Numbered from the stretch's first letter, positions 10,490-20,871 are shown. The stretch is DNA of 57,168 nucleotides from Bacillus nakamurai (GCF_001584325.1 NZ_LSAZ01000018.1:1-57168), one strand, 5' to 3'. Numbers and translations: made by a program. Notes: generated by a model not told the origin, from the letters alone.

Positions 10490-10927
10490 TTGAAAGCATT
10501 GAAAGCACTGCTGTTTGTTCTCATCATCATTGCCGGAGCAGTCACGGCCCTGATAAAAGGTGATATTTTCTCAGATAACGAGCAGGCCGTTCAGCAAAAT
10601 GATTACGATAAAATCATCAATTTTCCGTCCGACCGATATCCGGAAACAGCAAAGCATATTAAGGACGCGATAAAAAAAGGGTATTCCAGCATATGCACCA
10701 TTGACAGAGACGGAGTACATAAGCGGCGCGAGCAATCTCTTAAAGATATACCGGTCAAAACGGGATATGATCGAGATGAATGGCCGATGGCGGTTTGTAA
10801 GCAAGGCGGAACAAACGCCTCCGTGGAGTATATTTCTCCCGCAGACAACCGGGGAGCCGGATCTTGGGTGGGGCACCAGCTTACTAATGATCCCGACGGA
10901 ACGAGGGTTTTATTTAAGATTAAATAA
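10490..10927 (+). CDS. nucA: DNA-entry nuclease NucA (competence)
   Basis: Membrane-anchored DNA-cutting nuclease that makes double-strand breaks in bound DNA during transformation. It is 145 residues: one N-terminal transmembrane helix (about 5-24), then an extracellular nuclease domain ending in the conserved block [34 protein letters not shown]. The start is TTG 10490 with GGAGGTG 10 bases upstream; no ATG fits. It is followed closely by its inhibitor nin, an arrangement that pairs the nuclease with an antidote. ComK control is expected from B. subtilis. Confidence 0.92.
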   Translation: MKALKALLFVLIIIAGAVTALIKGDIFSDNEQAVQQNDYDKIINFPSDRYPETAKHIKDAIKKGYSSICTIDRDGVHKRREQSLKDIPVKTGYDRDEWPMAVCKQGGTNASVEYISPADNRGAGSWVGHQLTNDPDGTRVLFKIK

Positions 10928-10947
10928 AAGGCAGGAGGAACAGCACA

Positions 10948-11346
10948 TTGATTAAATCATGGAAACCGCAAGAACTTACCATTTCTTATCATCAATTTAC
11001 AATCTTCCAAAGAGATTCAGAACCGCCTGTTATTGACTGGACTGATGAAGCAATTGAAAAAGGATATGCGGAAGCAGACGGGGCTGTCTCGTTTGAAGCC
11101 CAGAGAAATACAAAAGTGTTTATTGTGCTGCGGCTTAACTGCAGCGAGCCGGTCCATTCCTATGAGAAAAAAGTGACTGTTCCATTTGAGGCCGTAAAAG
11201 AAGGAATTGAGATTGAGAGTATCATGTCAAAACGGATTTTCTTTGACCTTCCAAAAGGGCAATACATTCTTACCTGTTATTCAGTTCCGGCTGAATCATC
11301 CGACCTTCATGCAGATACGTATATTATTGATGCAGCCTCAAAATAA
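10948..11346 (+). CDS. nin: Inhibitor of NucA (Nin/ComJ)
   Basis: Protein of 132 residues that in B. subtilis binds and inhibits the competence nuclease NucA. It has no signal peptide or membrane helix, so it is probably cytoplasmic or membrane-associated through NucA. The start is TTG 10948 behind GCAGGAGGA, 20 bases after the nucA stop, so the two genes form an operon. It is rich in beta-type segments (VFIVLRLNC, IFFDLPKGQYILTCYSV). Identity comes from position, length and recalled similarity; no catalytic motif is expected. Confidence 0.9.
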   Translation: MIKSWKPQELTISYHQFTIFQRDSEPPVIDWTDEAIEKGYAEADGAVSFEAQRNTKVFIVLRLNCSEPVHSYEKKVTVPFEAVKEGIEIESIMSKRIFFDLPKGQYILTCYSVPAESSDLHADTYIIDAASK

Positions 11347-11379
11347 AAAATCCCTGAGAGAAGAACTCTTCTCTCAGGG
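11345..11379 (-). terminator. Rho-independent terminator of yckE
   Basis: A perfect 13-base-pair stem (CCCTGAGAGAAGA, two bases, TCTTCTCTCAGGG; 11352-11379). It is followed on the minus strand by TTTTTTATTTT. It sits between the convergent nin and yckE genes; the uridine run favours termination of yckE. Confidence 0.9.
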
Positions 11380-11385
11380 CACTGT

Positions 11386-12816
<1,431 letters not shown>

Positions 12817-12925
12817 TCACCCTCTCGATGCGTTTGATAACCATATCATACGTTATGAAACGCGTTTCAGAGCAATCCTCATATATTCGAAAGGGGCCTG
12901 TCAGCGTTTCATCAATCAAGAGACA

Positions 12926-12955
12926 AACAAAAACATCCAACAAAAAAATTGGATG
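12926..12955 (-). terminator. Terminator of yckD
   Basis: Stem CATCCAA (12934-12940) with TTGGATG (12949-12955), followed on the minus strand by TTTTTGTTTG. It lies directly after the yckD stop. Confidence 0.8.
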
Positions 12956-12956
12956 C

Positions 12957-13277
12957 TCAAGAATGGTGACGTTTTTCAAGCTTATGAGGGGGAGGTTTCG
13001 GTATAAAGCCGTTTTGTTTCATCATGTTAAAGTGTCTGTCCATATGCTGTTTGATATGCTCAGCTTTTTCTTTCGGCAATACACCGTACTCTACATACTT
13101 GGAAATCACATGTTTGCGTTTTTCCAATATTTCTTTTTCCAGCGTCTCTATTTCTTTTTTCTGCTGTTCTGTAAGTGACATGGTTGAAGGCATTTTCGTT
13201 TCAGCGGCGTGCGCAGGTATTGAAAAAACCATTGCGGCAATAAAAACCGCAATCAATTGTAATGCAGCTTTTTTCAT
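12957..13277 (-). CDS. yckD: Small secreted protein YckD (DUF2680-like)
   Basis: Protein of 106 residues with a clear signal peptide (MKKAALQLIAVFIAAMVFS, cleavage after AHA near residue 24). The mature part is a Lys/Glu-rich helical segment (about 35-85) and a basic, Pro- and His-containing tail (PKPPPHKLEKRHH). It is probably exported to the cell surface or medium. Its function is unknown; the length and layout match YckD of B. subtilis, which carries a DUF2680 domain. It has its own terminator and follows a separate yckC unit. Confidence 0.8.
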   Translation of the reverse strand: MKKAALQLIAVFIAAMVFSIPAHAAETKMPSTMSLTEQQKKEIETLEKEILEKRKHVISKYVEYGVLPKEKAEHIKQHMDRHFNMMKQNGFIPKPPPHKLEKRHHS

Positions 13278-13334
13278 TAACTGTTTCCTCCTTCAGCTGT
13301 TTGTCATATGTTGTGCTTTCATCCATTTTTTATA

Positions 13335-13365
13335 CAAAAAAAGAGCGAAAAATTTATTCGCTCTT
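13335..13365 (-). terminator. Terminator overlapping the end of yckC
   Basis: Stem AAGAGCGAA (13341-13349) with TTCGCTCTT (13357-13365), then a minus-strand run TTTTTTTGTAT. The yckC stop codon (13354-13356) falls in the loop and the right arm lies inside the coding region. Confidence 0.85.
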
Positions 13366-13788
13366 TTCCATCCCATCTTCAGGTCTTGCGTAAGTGACGT
13401 ACGTTCCGGCCACAAAATCGTGAATTGACCGTTTATCTTCTCTTATTCCGACCATGAATGCGCTCACGATTGCGGCTATGCCAAATGTAACACCGTATAT
13501 AAGGCCGCCGACAAGCACTCTTAAAATCATGGTGAGAAAGCTCACCTGAGAACCGTCTTTTTTGACAATGCGGATTCCGCAAATCTTTTTGCCGATGACA
13601 TATCCATTCCAGTATACAGGCAGCACAATAGAGTAAACGGTCAAAATGACACTGATGAATGTGCTGTCATTCGGGTCTTTTCCTGTTATCAGCATAAAAA
13701 TGATCGCCAAAGGCAAAGAAATAATTAAATAATCCAGTAATACAGCTCCTAGTCTGATCCAAAATCCCGCCGGTTTGTAAATATTCAT
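13354..13788 (-). CDS. yckC: RDD-family membrane protein YckC
   Basis: Integral membrane protein of 144 residues with the RDD-family pattern: Arg in the first helix (GFWIRLGAVLLDYLI, residues about 8-22, with Asp19), further hydrophobic stretches at about 26-60 and 85-118, and the closing RSIHDFVAGTYV motif. RDD proteins are poorly characterised; some act as ion exchangers. The start ATG 13788 follows GGGGAAAC. The neighbouring dehydrogenase stop is 13 bases upstream, so the two may be cotranscribed. Confidence 0.85.
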   Translation of the reverse strand: MNIYKPAGFWIRLGAVLLDYLIISLPLAIIFMLITGKDPNDSTFISVILTVYSIVLPVYWNGYVIGKKICGIRIVKKDGSQVSFLTMILRVLVGGLIYGVTFGIAAIVSAFMVGIREDKRSIHDFVAGTYVTYARPEDGMEKSE

Positions 13789-13800
13789 TGTTTCCCCTCA

Positions 13801-14937
13801 CTATGGCTTCAAAATCACTTTAATATTGCCATCTTCTTTTCTGTCAAATATATCATATGCAGCAGGGGCTTCGGCAAGACTCATTTTGTGTGTAATGATA
13901 TCTGTCGGATCGATTTCTTTTTGTTCAATCATTTGATACAGCATCGGCATCAGGTGTATGACGGGTGCCTGTCCCATTTTTAAAGAGACGTTGCGTGTGA
14001 AAAAATCGCCGATTGGAAAGCCGTCTGCTTCAGAGATGTAAGCTCCGGTGAGTTGAACAGTGCCAAACGTCTTTACGGCTTCTGACGCTGTGAGAATCGG
14101 GCTGATGGTTCCGAACTGATTCGGTTTTTGATCTGCTTTTTCTTTTGCAAGCGGCGTGCCGTCCATTCCGACACAATCAATAACGACATCGGCGCCGCCT
14201 GATGTTTGTTCAAGAAGCAGCTTTCCGATTTCATCGTGTTCTGTGAAATTGTATGTCTCCACTCCGTTTGTGCGTTTTGCATGTTCAAGACGATGAGGGA
14301 CTTGATCGACAGCGATCACCCGCTTTGCTCCCTTTTTCCAGGCGAATTTTTGCGCCATTAAACCAATCGGCCCTGAGCCAAGAATAATCACCGTATCTTC
14401 TTTTTTCACCCCGCCGTGCTGAACACTCCAAAAGGCTGTCGGCATAACATCTGACAAAAAAAGCACCTGTTCATCTTCAAGCTCGCTTTCTGCCGGTACA
14501 AGAAAGGAAGAAAAATCGGCGTAAGGCACACGTAAATATTCAGCCTGACCGCCGGGGAAATTCCCATTAAACTCAGAAAAGCCGAATAAGCCGCCGGCAT
14601 CAGTGTGGGGATTGGGGTTTGACTCATCACATTGGCTTTCCATTTGGTGCCTGCAATAAAAACATTCCCCACAGCCTATGTTAAAAGGAATCACGACCCG
14701 GTCGCCTTTTTTCAGTTTTTGCACCTGGCTTCCCGTTTCTTCCACAATTCCCATGGGCTCGTGGCCGACGATATACCCCGGTTCCGCAGGTATTCCGTTT
14801 TTATACAAGTGAAGGTCTGATCCGCAGATCCCCGTTGCGGTGATGCGGACGATGACATCTCTTTCATCTTCAATTTCGGGCGCTGCTACTTCTTTCACTT
14901 CCATATGCTCTTTCCCTTGATATGTCAGTGCTTTCAT
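13801..14937 (-). CDS. Zinc-dependent alcohol/formaldehyde dehydrogenase-like protein
   Basis: Medium-chain dehydrogenase of 378 residues. Zinc-site motifs are visible: CGSDLHLYKNG (catalytic Cys about 38), GHEPMG, and the structural cluster CGECFYCRHQMESQC. A Rossmann NAD-binding segment ILGSGPIGLMAQ begins near residue 186. The sequence has the character of the glutathione-independent formaldehyde dehydrogenase/threonine dehydrogenase branch (compare B. subtilis AdhB, also 378 residues), so an alcohol or aldehyde substrate is likely but not determined. The start ATG 14937 follows AGGAGCTG. It is not in this position in B. subtilis 168 as I recall. Confidence 0.82.
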   Translation of the reverse strand: MKALTYQGKEHMEVKEVAAPEIEDERDVIVRITATGICGSDLHLYKNGIPAEPGYIVGHEPMGIVEETGSQVQKLKKGDRVVIPFNIGCGECFYCRHQMESQCDESNPNPHTDAGGLFGFSEFNGNFPGGQAEYLRVPYADFSSFLVPAESELEDEQVLFLSDVMPTAFWSVQHGGVKKEDTVIILGSGPIGLMAQKFAWKKGAKRVIAVDQVPHRLEHAKRTNGVETYNFTEHDEIGKLLLEQTSGGADVVIDCVGMDGTPLAKEKADQKPNQFGTISPILTASEAVKTFGTVQLTGAYISEADGFPIGDFFTRNVSLKMGQAPVIHLMPMLYQMIEQKEIDPTDIITHKMSLAEAPAAYDIFDRKEDGNIKVILKP

Positions 14938-15001
14938 TTCGTTCAGCTCCTTTTTTTATCACTCCTTCCCTCTTCACTTTCATTTAAACACGGCCACTAT
15001 G

Positions 15002-16204
15002 TTATTCCGCCCGCTGGATTTCCCATTGAAACGGATCTTCGAGCTGCGTCCAGTCTGAATCGAACTCAGATTCCGTTAACAGGCATTGATCCAATTCCTT
15101 TGTGATGGCTTCTTGATCTAAATCAGTTCCGATAAAGACCAGATTGGTATGGCGGTCGCCGAATTGAGGGTCCCAGTCCTCCATGATCTGCGGTTCTTGC
15201 TGTTTGATCTGCTCCTGCTCAAGTTTCGGCATAGCTGCAACCCAGTAGGAAACAGGTTCAACAGAGACCGCCGGGCCCGCCTGAGACATAAGGAGCGCCA
15301 GGCTGTTGTGCGTGGCGCACCAGGCAATCCCCTTGGCCCGCACTATGTTTTCAGGCATCGATTGGTGAATCCAGTTGTCAAAACGCACGGTATGAAACGG
15401 CAGCCGCCGTGAATACACAAACGAAGTGATGCCGTATTCTTCGGTTTCCGGAGTGTGTTCTGCATGGCCTGCCGGCAGCTCCTTGATCCATCCGGCGGAT
15501 GAGCTCGCTTCCTCAAACTGAAATAAACCGGTATTCAAAATGTCGGCAGCTGCAACCTCCCCTCGGACGGAGCGAATCAGCTTTGCCCGGGGCTGTAATG
15601 CACGAAGAACGGTTTCAAGCTGGTCAAGCTCTTTTTCGCCCACCATATCGCATTTATTTAAAATGAGCACATCGCAAAACTCTATTTGGTCAATCAATAA
15701 GTCCGCAATCTCCCGTTCATCCTCCTCCCCGGCTGCTTCTTTGCGGTCCAAGAGGCTGTCGCCGGATTGGAAATCATGCCAGAAACGATTTGCATCAACC
15801 ACTGTTACCATTGTGTCTAATTCACAAAATTTCGTAAGATCAATGCCCATTTCTTCATCTATGTAAGAAAATGTTTGGGCGACAGGGATCGGTTCGCTGA
15901 TTCCCGTGGATTCAATCACGATATAATCAAATCGTCCGTCCTTTGCCAGTTTTTCAACTTCTATCAGTAAATCCTCACGCAGCGTGCAGCAGATGCAGCC
16001 GTTGGATAATTCTACGAGTTTTTCATCCGTTCGGGATAAGCCGCCTCCCTGCTTTACCAAGCCAGCGTCTATATTCACTTCGCTCATATCATTAACGATG
16101 ACTGCGATATTTAAGCCGTCGCGATTTTGCAAAATATGATTAAGTATGGTCGTCTTTCCAGCGCCAAGATAGCCGCTCAATACTGTAACCGGAATTTTTT
16201 TCAT
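15002..16204 (-). CDS. yciC: Zinc metallochaperone GTPase YciC (CobW/G3E family)
   Basis: G3E GTPase of 400 residues, thought to deliver Zn to enzymes during zinc starvation. The N-terminal GTPase domain shows a P-loop (SGYLGAGKTTIL, about 9-20), the family metal motif CxCC in GCICCTLR (about 70), a Walker B-like ESTGISEP, and the nucleotide base motif NKCD. The C-terminal CobW_C domain carries His-containing stretches (HAEHTPE, PFHTVRFDNWIH). The start ATG 16204 follows GGAGGG. Two Zur-box-like sites lie upstream (16227-16241, 16258-16272), as reported for B. subtilis yciC. It lies 114 bases after yciB with its own promoter. Confidence 0.93.
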   Translation of the reverse strand: MKKIPVTVLSGYLGAGKTTILNHILQNRDGLNIAVIVNDMSEVNIDAGLVKQGGGLSRTDEKLVELSNGCICCTLREDLLIEVEKLAKDGRFDYIVIESTGISEPIPVAQTFSYIDEEMGIDLTKFCELDTMVTVVDANRFWHDFQSGDSLLDRKEAAGEEDEREIADLLIDQIEFCDVLILNKCDMVGEKELDQLETVLRALQPRAKLIRSVRGEVAAADILNTGLFQFEEASSSAGWIKELPAGHAEHTPETEEYGITSFVYSRRLPFHTVRFDNWIHQSMPENIVRAKGIAWCATHNSLALLMSQAGPAVSVEPVSYWVAAMPKLEQEQIKQQEPQIMEDWDPQFGDRHTNLVFIGTDLDQEAITKELDQCLLTESEFDSDWTQLEDPFQWEIQRAE

Positions 16205-16226
16205 TTTAAGTTCCCTCCTGCATAAA

Positions 16227-16241
16227 TCAAAATTATTACGA
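16227..16241. promoter_or_regulatory. Zur box 1 upstream of yciC
   Basis: TCAAAATTATTACGA against the 7-1-7 Zur consensus TCGTAATNATTACGA: the right half is perfect and the left half has two mismatches. It lies 23 bases before the yciC start, where repressor binding would block initiation. Confidence 0.72.
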
Positions 16242-16257
16242 TTTATATTTTATTAGA

Positions 16258-16272
16258 ACGTAAAGATTACGA
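16258..16272. promoter_or_regulatory. Zur box 2 upstream of yciC
   Basis: ACGTAAAGATTACGA matches the Zur consensus with a perfect ATTACGA half and 5 of 7 in the other. Together with box 1, 31 bases away, it reproduces the two-site arrangement known for yciC in B. subtilis. Confidence 0.68.
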
Positions 16273-16318
16273 TTTAATCCTACGTTCTTTCTTTCTGATT
16301 GTCAATTGATAATGTCAT

Positions 16319-16897
16319 TCAGCTGATTACAACCTTCGTTTTGACTGGGATGTTTTCATAGATCCACTTGGCATCAGGGATTGCAAGCCGGATGCAGCCG
16401 TGGGATGCTTTTGTGCCGAGCTTTTTTGCTTCTTTTTCTATTACTTTTTTATTCTCTTTCATCGGCACGCTGTGGAACAGAAATTCACCGTGGTTTTTCC
16501 ATGATACCCAGTATTCTGCGCCTTCCTTGTATCCTAGAGAAAAGAACCACTTTCCGCGCTCGTGCTGTATATAAAAAGTTCCCTTCGGCGTTGAATCATC
16601 ATCTGATCGGTCAAGTCCTGAGGAAATCACCATGGTATAAAGCGTTTTGCTGCCCTCTTTTATGTATGCCCGCTGTTTTTCAGTTGAGACATCAATCCAT
16701 ACTGATTTCTTTTTGATATCGGGGTATGGCCCTCCGCTCGGCTTTGTCCAGTCTGTTTCTTTTGTTTCAACTTGAGCCGATTTCGGTTCAGCGCTTGCCT
16801 GTGCGGTCCCGCTGCCTGACTGTGCGCAGCCCGCCATAATACTGACCGGCAGCAGTAATATAAACAGCAATAATAACATGCTCCGTGATTTCTTCAT
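16319..16897 (-). CDS. yciB: L,D-transpeptidase lipoprotein YciB
   Basis: Predicted cell-wall cross-linking or anchoring enzyme of 192 residues. The N-terminus is a lipoprotein signal with lipobox IMAGC (Cys about 24), followed by a low-complexity Ser/Ala linker, then a YkuD catalytic domain (about 65-192) ending in SHGCIRL, which carries the catalytic Cys-Arg pair. It is probably attached to the outer face of the membrane. Its start overlaps the folE2 stop by four bases, with the ribosome site GGAGG inside folE2, so it is translated from the Zur-controlled folE2 message. A peptidoglycan enzyme in a zinc-starvation unit is unexpected. Confidence 0.9.
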   Translation of the reverse strand: MKKSRSMLLLLFILLLPVSIMAGCAQSGSGTAQASAEPKSAQVETKETDWTKPSGGPYPDIKKKSVWIDVSTEKQRAYIKEGSKTLYTMVISSGLDRSDDDSTPKGTFYIQHERGKWFFSLGYKEGAEYWVSWKNHGEFLFHSVPMKENKKVIEKEAKKLGTKASHGCIRLAIPDAKWIYENIPVKTKVVIS

Positions 16898-17823
16898 GAA
16901 ACAGATCCTCCCGTTTTTCCATTCTGCTTGGCGTACTTCAGCTTCGCATAGGCGTCATGCAAATGAATGGACTCCTCATTCCGGCACTCGATTTCAAAGG
17001 CAGACACCCATGGAAGCTCGTACAAATCAGCGGCTATAAGACGTATCAGATCCTCAACAAATCTCGGATTCTCGTATGCTGTTTCCGTCACCGCTTTTTC
17101 ATCAGGCCGTTTTAGGACAGGGTGGAGTTTCGCGCTTGCGTTTGTCTCGGCGGCCTCCAGCAAATCGGTTTTGAAATCGTCAGGAAGCTGTGCCTGCGGG
17201 TCTACATCCGCCATGATGGTGACGATACCTCTTTGGTTATGGGCGCTGTACTCGCTGATTTCCTTTGAACAAGGGCAAAGCGTCGTCACCTTTGCTGATA
17301 TGCCGACCCGCTGTTTATACGGCAGGCCCGCTTTATATTCGGTATGAATCACAGCTTCAGCGTGCATCAGCCCGGTTTTGTGAAGCATCGGGCTTTTTCT
17401 TTCAAAATACCACGGAAATTTCACTTCTGATATGGCGGAGGTTTGATTCATCTTTTCTGCAAGCTCTCTCGTAAACGGCTTGAGAGACTCTAAGGAAAGA
17501 ACCCATCCGGATTCATAATAATCCTGAAGCTGTTCTGTAAGCCGGCTCATGTTGATGCCCTTTTGATGCCTCCGCAAATGAGCGGTCAATGTAAATTGTC
17601 CGGACGCAGTCTGTTCATAAGGCGCAAGGTAGGACGTAATCGAAACCGGATGTGATACGTTGGTGACCCCTACTTGTTCGATTGCAAAGAAATACTCTTT
17701 CTCCGTATTTTGAAGATCCTTCATTTTCTCTTTTTCTATCGGCTTTTTCCCATTTTTCGGATCAACAGACCCAAAATGCCGGTGCCGTTCTGCCTTGGAG
17801 GGCAGCAGAATATGTTGGTTCAA
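16894..17823 (-). CDS. folE2: Zinc-independent GTP cyclohydrolase FolE2 (YciA)
   Basis: Type IB GTP cyclohydrolase of 309 residues, converting GTP to dihydroneopterin triphosphate for folate synthesis. It can replace the zinc-requiring FolE when zinc is scarce because it uses other divalent metals. The family metal/catalytic Cys is in TTLCPCSKEIS, with ISEYSAHNQRG and the C-terminal segment FEIECRNEESIHLHDAYA. The start is TTG 17823 with GAGGAG nine bases upstream. A Zur box at 17848-17862 precedes it. It is the first gene of a unit with yciB, and probably part of one zinc-sparing response with yciC. Confidence 0.93.
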   Translation of the reverse strand: MNQHILLPSKAERHRHFGSVDPKNGKKPIEKEKMKDLQNTEKEYFFAIEQVGVTNVSHPVSITSYLAPYEQTASGQFTLTAHLRRHQKGINMSRLTEQLQDYYESGWVLSLESLKPFTRELAEKMNQTSAISEVKFPWYFERKSPMLHKTGLMHAEAVIHTEYKAGLPYKQRVGISAKVTTLCPCSKEISEYSAHNQRGIVTIMADVDPQAQLPDDFKTDLLEAAETNASAKLHPVLKRPDEKAVTETAYENPRFVEDLIRLIAADLYELPWVSAFEIECRNEESIHLHDAYAKLKYAKQNGKTGGSVS

Positions 17824-17847
17824 CTGATAAAACTCCTCTCATATAAA

Positions 17848-17862
17848 TCGTAATTATTACTG
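17848..17862. promoter_or_regulatory. Zur box upstream of folE2
   Basis: TCGTAATTATTACTG matches 13 of 14 specified... positions of TCGTAATNATTACGA except the last two bases, with a perfect left half. It is centred about 32 bases before the folE2 start, as expected for zinc-dependent repression by Zur. Confidence 0.82.
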
Positions 17863-17894
17863 TTTATTTTGCCTATTTTTCGAGTGAAAATCAA

Positions 17895-17929
17895 GAAAAA
17901 AAATACGCCCTATACTATGTATAGGGCGT
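17895..17929 (-). terminator. Terminator of ycgT
   Basis: A perfect 11-base-pair stem, ACGCCCTATAC (17905-17915) and GTATAGGGCGT (17919-17929), followed on the minus strand by a run of T residues. It separates ycgT from the Zur-controlled folE2 unit. Confidence 0.9.
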
Positions 17930-17937
17930 GCTGAGCA

Positions 17938-18972
<1,035 letters not shown>

Positions 18973-18995
18973 TTATGTTATGTATATCACCTAAT

Positions 18996-19010
18996 TGATA
19001 ATGAGTATCA
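18996..19010. promoter_or_regulatory. Fur box between ycgT and ycgR
   Basis: TGATAATGAGTATCA differs from the 7-1-7 Fur consensus TGATAATNATTATCA at one position. It lies 48 bases before ycgT and about 108 bases before the divergent ycgR, so ycgT is the likelier target. Confidence 0.85.
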
Positions 19011-19055
19011 TTCACAGTATATCACAGTTTAATAGAATCTTTAAAGCCGGAGAAA

Positions 19056-19070
19056 ATGAAACCATTTCAT
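19056..19070. promoter_or_regulatory. Unassigned palindrome upstream of ycgR
   Basis: ATGAAA-CCA-TTTCAT is a perfect 6-3-6 inverted repeat 48 bases before the ycgR start. It matches none of the Zur, Fur or ComK patterns. It may be an operator for ycgRQ or chance. Confidence 0.3.
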
Positions 19071-19117
19071 GATAGACTTATTCCATTATCAGCTTTATGA
19101 ATAGCGGGGGTTACTTT

Positions 19118-20005
19118 GTGAGTTCACAATCTTCTTTTCTTCAGCTTAACTCTATTTTTATCAGTATATTAATAGAAGCAATCCCGTTTATCTTAATCGG
19201 CGTGATTTTGTCGGGGATCATTCAAATGTTTGTGTCAGAAGAAATGATTGCCAAAATCATACCGAAAAACCGTTTTCTCGCTGTTTTATCCGGCGCTCTT
19301 GCGGGGATTTTGTTTCCCGCCTGTGAATGCGGCATTATTCCGATTACGAGACGGCTGCTTCTCAAAGGCGTCCCCTTGCATGCGGGTGTTGCGTTTATGC
19401 TGACCGCGCCGATTATTAATCCGATTGTGCTGTTTTCAACATACATTGCATTCGGGAATAAGTGGAGCGTTGTCTTTTACCGGGGCGGGCTGGCGCTGGC
19501 CGTGTCGCTGATCATCGGGGTGATTTTATCTTATCAATATAAGGACAATCAGCTTTTGGCGCCTGCCGAAACGGGGCATCACCATCACACCGATCGGCAG
19601 ACCCTGCTTCAAAAACTGGGCGGTACGCTTCGCCATGCGATTGAAGAATTCTTTTCAGTCGGAAAATACTTAATCATCGGCGCCTTTATCGCCGCTGCCA
19701 TGCAGACGTATGTCAAAACATCGACATTGCTTTCTATCGGGCAAAATGATGTATCTTCCTCGCTTGTGATGATGGGGCTGTCATTCGTCTTGTCTCTTTG
19801 TTCAGAAGTGGATGCCTTTATCGCATCTTCATTCAGCAGCACATTTTCTTTAGGATCTTTAATCGCCTTTCTTGTTTTCGGAGCGATGGTTGACGTAAAA
19901 AACCTGTTAATGATGCTTGCTGCCTTTAAAAAACGATTTGTTTTCCTGCTGATTACATATATCACCGTAATTGTGTTAGCGGGATCACTGCTTGTAAAGG
20001 GGTGA
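19118..20005 (+). CDS. ycgR: COG0701/UPF0718-type permease YcgR
   Basis: Integral membrane protein of 295 residues with about eight hydrophobic helices. The family motif FPACECGIIPITRRLLLKGVPLHAG carries a Cys-x-Cys within a membrane helix (near residue 65-70), followed by TAPIINPIVLFSTY. A central cytoplasmic loop holds GHHHHTD. I chose GTG 19118 because AGCGGGGG is seven bases upstream; an ATG at 19097 would place that ribosome site inside the gene. It overlaps no neighbour and runs into ycgQ four bases later. The transported substrate is unknown; the His cluster and the COG0701/TIGR03943 pairing suggest a metal link. Confidence 0.85.
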   Translation: MSSQSSFLQLNSIFISILIEAIPFILIGVILSGIIQMFVSEEMIAKIIPKNRFLAVLSGALAGILFPACECGIIPITRRLLLKGVPLHAGVAFMLTAPIINPIVLFSTYIAFGNKWSVVFYRGGLALAVSLIIGVILSYQYKDNQLLAPAETGHHHHTDRQTLLQKLGGTLRHAIEEFFSVGKYLIIGAFIAAAMQTYVKTSTLLSIGQNDVSSSLVMMGLSFVLSLCSEVDAFIASSFSSTFSLGSLIAFLVFGAMVDVKNLLMMLAAFKKRFVFLLITYITVIVLAGSLLVKG

Positions 20006-20009
20006 TCGG

Positions 20010-20867
20010 ATGTTTCGTCTTTTAGTGCTGATGGGTTTTACGTTTTTCTTCTATCATCTGCATGCTTCAGGGAATCTGACAAAATATATTAATATGAAAT
20101 ATTCCTATCTGTCCTTTACGGCGATTTTTCTGCTGGCCGTTTTAACCGCCGTTCAAGCGTATGTGTTTATCAAATCGCCTGAAAAAAACGGACACGATCA
20201 TGATTGCGGCTGCGGGCATGATCATGATCACGAGCACGGACATGAGCAAAATAAACCCTTTTATAAACGCTATTTTATTTATCTCGTGTTTCTATTTCCG
20301 CTCATATCAGGGATATTCTTCCCGATCGCCACGCTTGACTCGTCCATCGTGAAGACAAAGGGCTTTTCGTTTAAAGCGATGGAAACCGGTGACCATTACT
20401 CGCAAACACAATATTTGCGGCCGGATTCGAGCTTGTATTATACGCAAGACAGTTACGACAAACTCATGAAAAAGCTGTATGACAAGTATTCCGGCCAGAA
20501 GGAGATTTCTCTGAAGGATGAGGATTTCTTAAAGGGAATGGAAACCATCTATAACTATCCGGGTGAATTTCTCGGACGCACGATTGACTTTAACGGATTT
20601 GCATATAAAGGGAACGCCATTAATAAGCGGCAGCTCTTTGTACTGAGGTTCGGCATCATCCACTGTATCGCTGATTCCGGCGTGTACGGGATGCTCGCGG
20701 AATTTCCGAAGGACATGGACATCAAGGATGACGAATGGGTTCATATGAAGGGGACACTATCCTCTGAGTACTACCAGCCGTTCAAATCGACGCTGCCGAT
20801 TGTGAAAGTGACGGACTGGCATACCATTAAGAAACCTGATGACCCTTACGTATACCGGGGATATTAA
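20010..20867 (+). CDS. ycgQ: TIGR03943-family membrane protein YcgQ with His-rich loop
   Basis: Protein of 285 residues, partner of YcgR. There are hydrophobic segments at about 3-20, 30-52 and 90-110, with a striking metal-binding-type loop between the second and third (HDHDCGCGHDHDHEHGHEQ, about 62-80). The C-terminal half (about 120-285) is an extracytoplasmic-type domain containing YNYPGEFLGRTIDFNGF and FGIIHCIADSGVYGM, which fits the DUF1980/TIGR03943 layout. The start ATG 20010 follows AAGGGGTG that overlaps the ycgR stop, so the pair is translationally coupled. Its role is unknown; zinc or another divalent metal is my inference from the His loop and the neighbouring Zur genes. Confidence 0.85.
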   Translation: MFRLLVLMGFTFFFYHLHASGNLTKYINMKYSYLSFTAIFLLAVLTAVQAYVFIKSPEKNGHDHDCGCGHDHDHEHGHEQNKPFYKRYFIYLVFLFPLISGIFFPIATLDSSIVKTKGFSFKAMETGDHYSQTQYLRPDSSLYYTQDSYDKLMKKLYDKYSGQKEISLKDEDFLKGMETIYNYPGEFLGRTIDFNGFAYKGNAINKRQLFVLRFGIIHCIADSGVYGMLAEFPKDMDIKDDEWVHMKGTLSSEYYQPFKSTLPIVKVTDWHTIKKPDDPYVYRGY

Positions 20868-20871
20868 AGCT

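Noticed and set aside
13024..13428. 134-codon hydrophobic plus-strand ORF opposite yckD and yckC
   Set aside because: It is the complement of a signal peptide gene and two terminators; the hydrophobic look comes from antisense of Lys/Glu codons.
20190..20250. Short repeated CATGATCATGA-like DNA resembling a tandem repeat
   Set aside because: It encodes the His/Asp loop of YcgQ in frame; the repeat is a codon-level effect.
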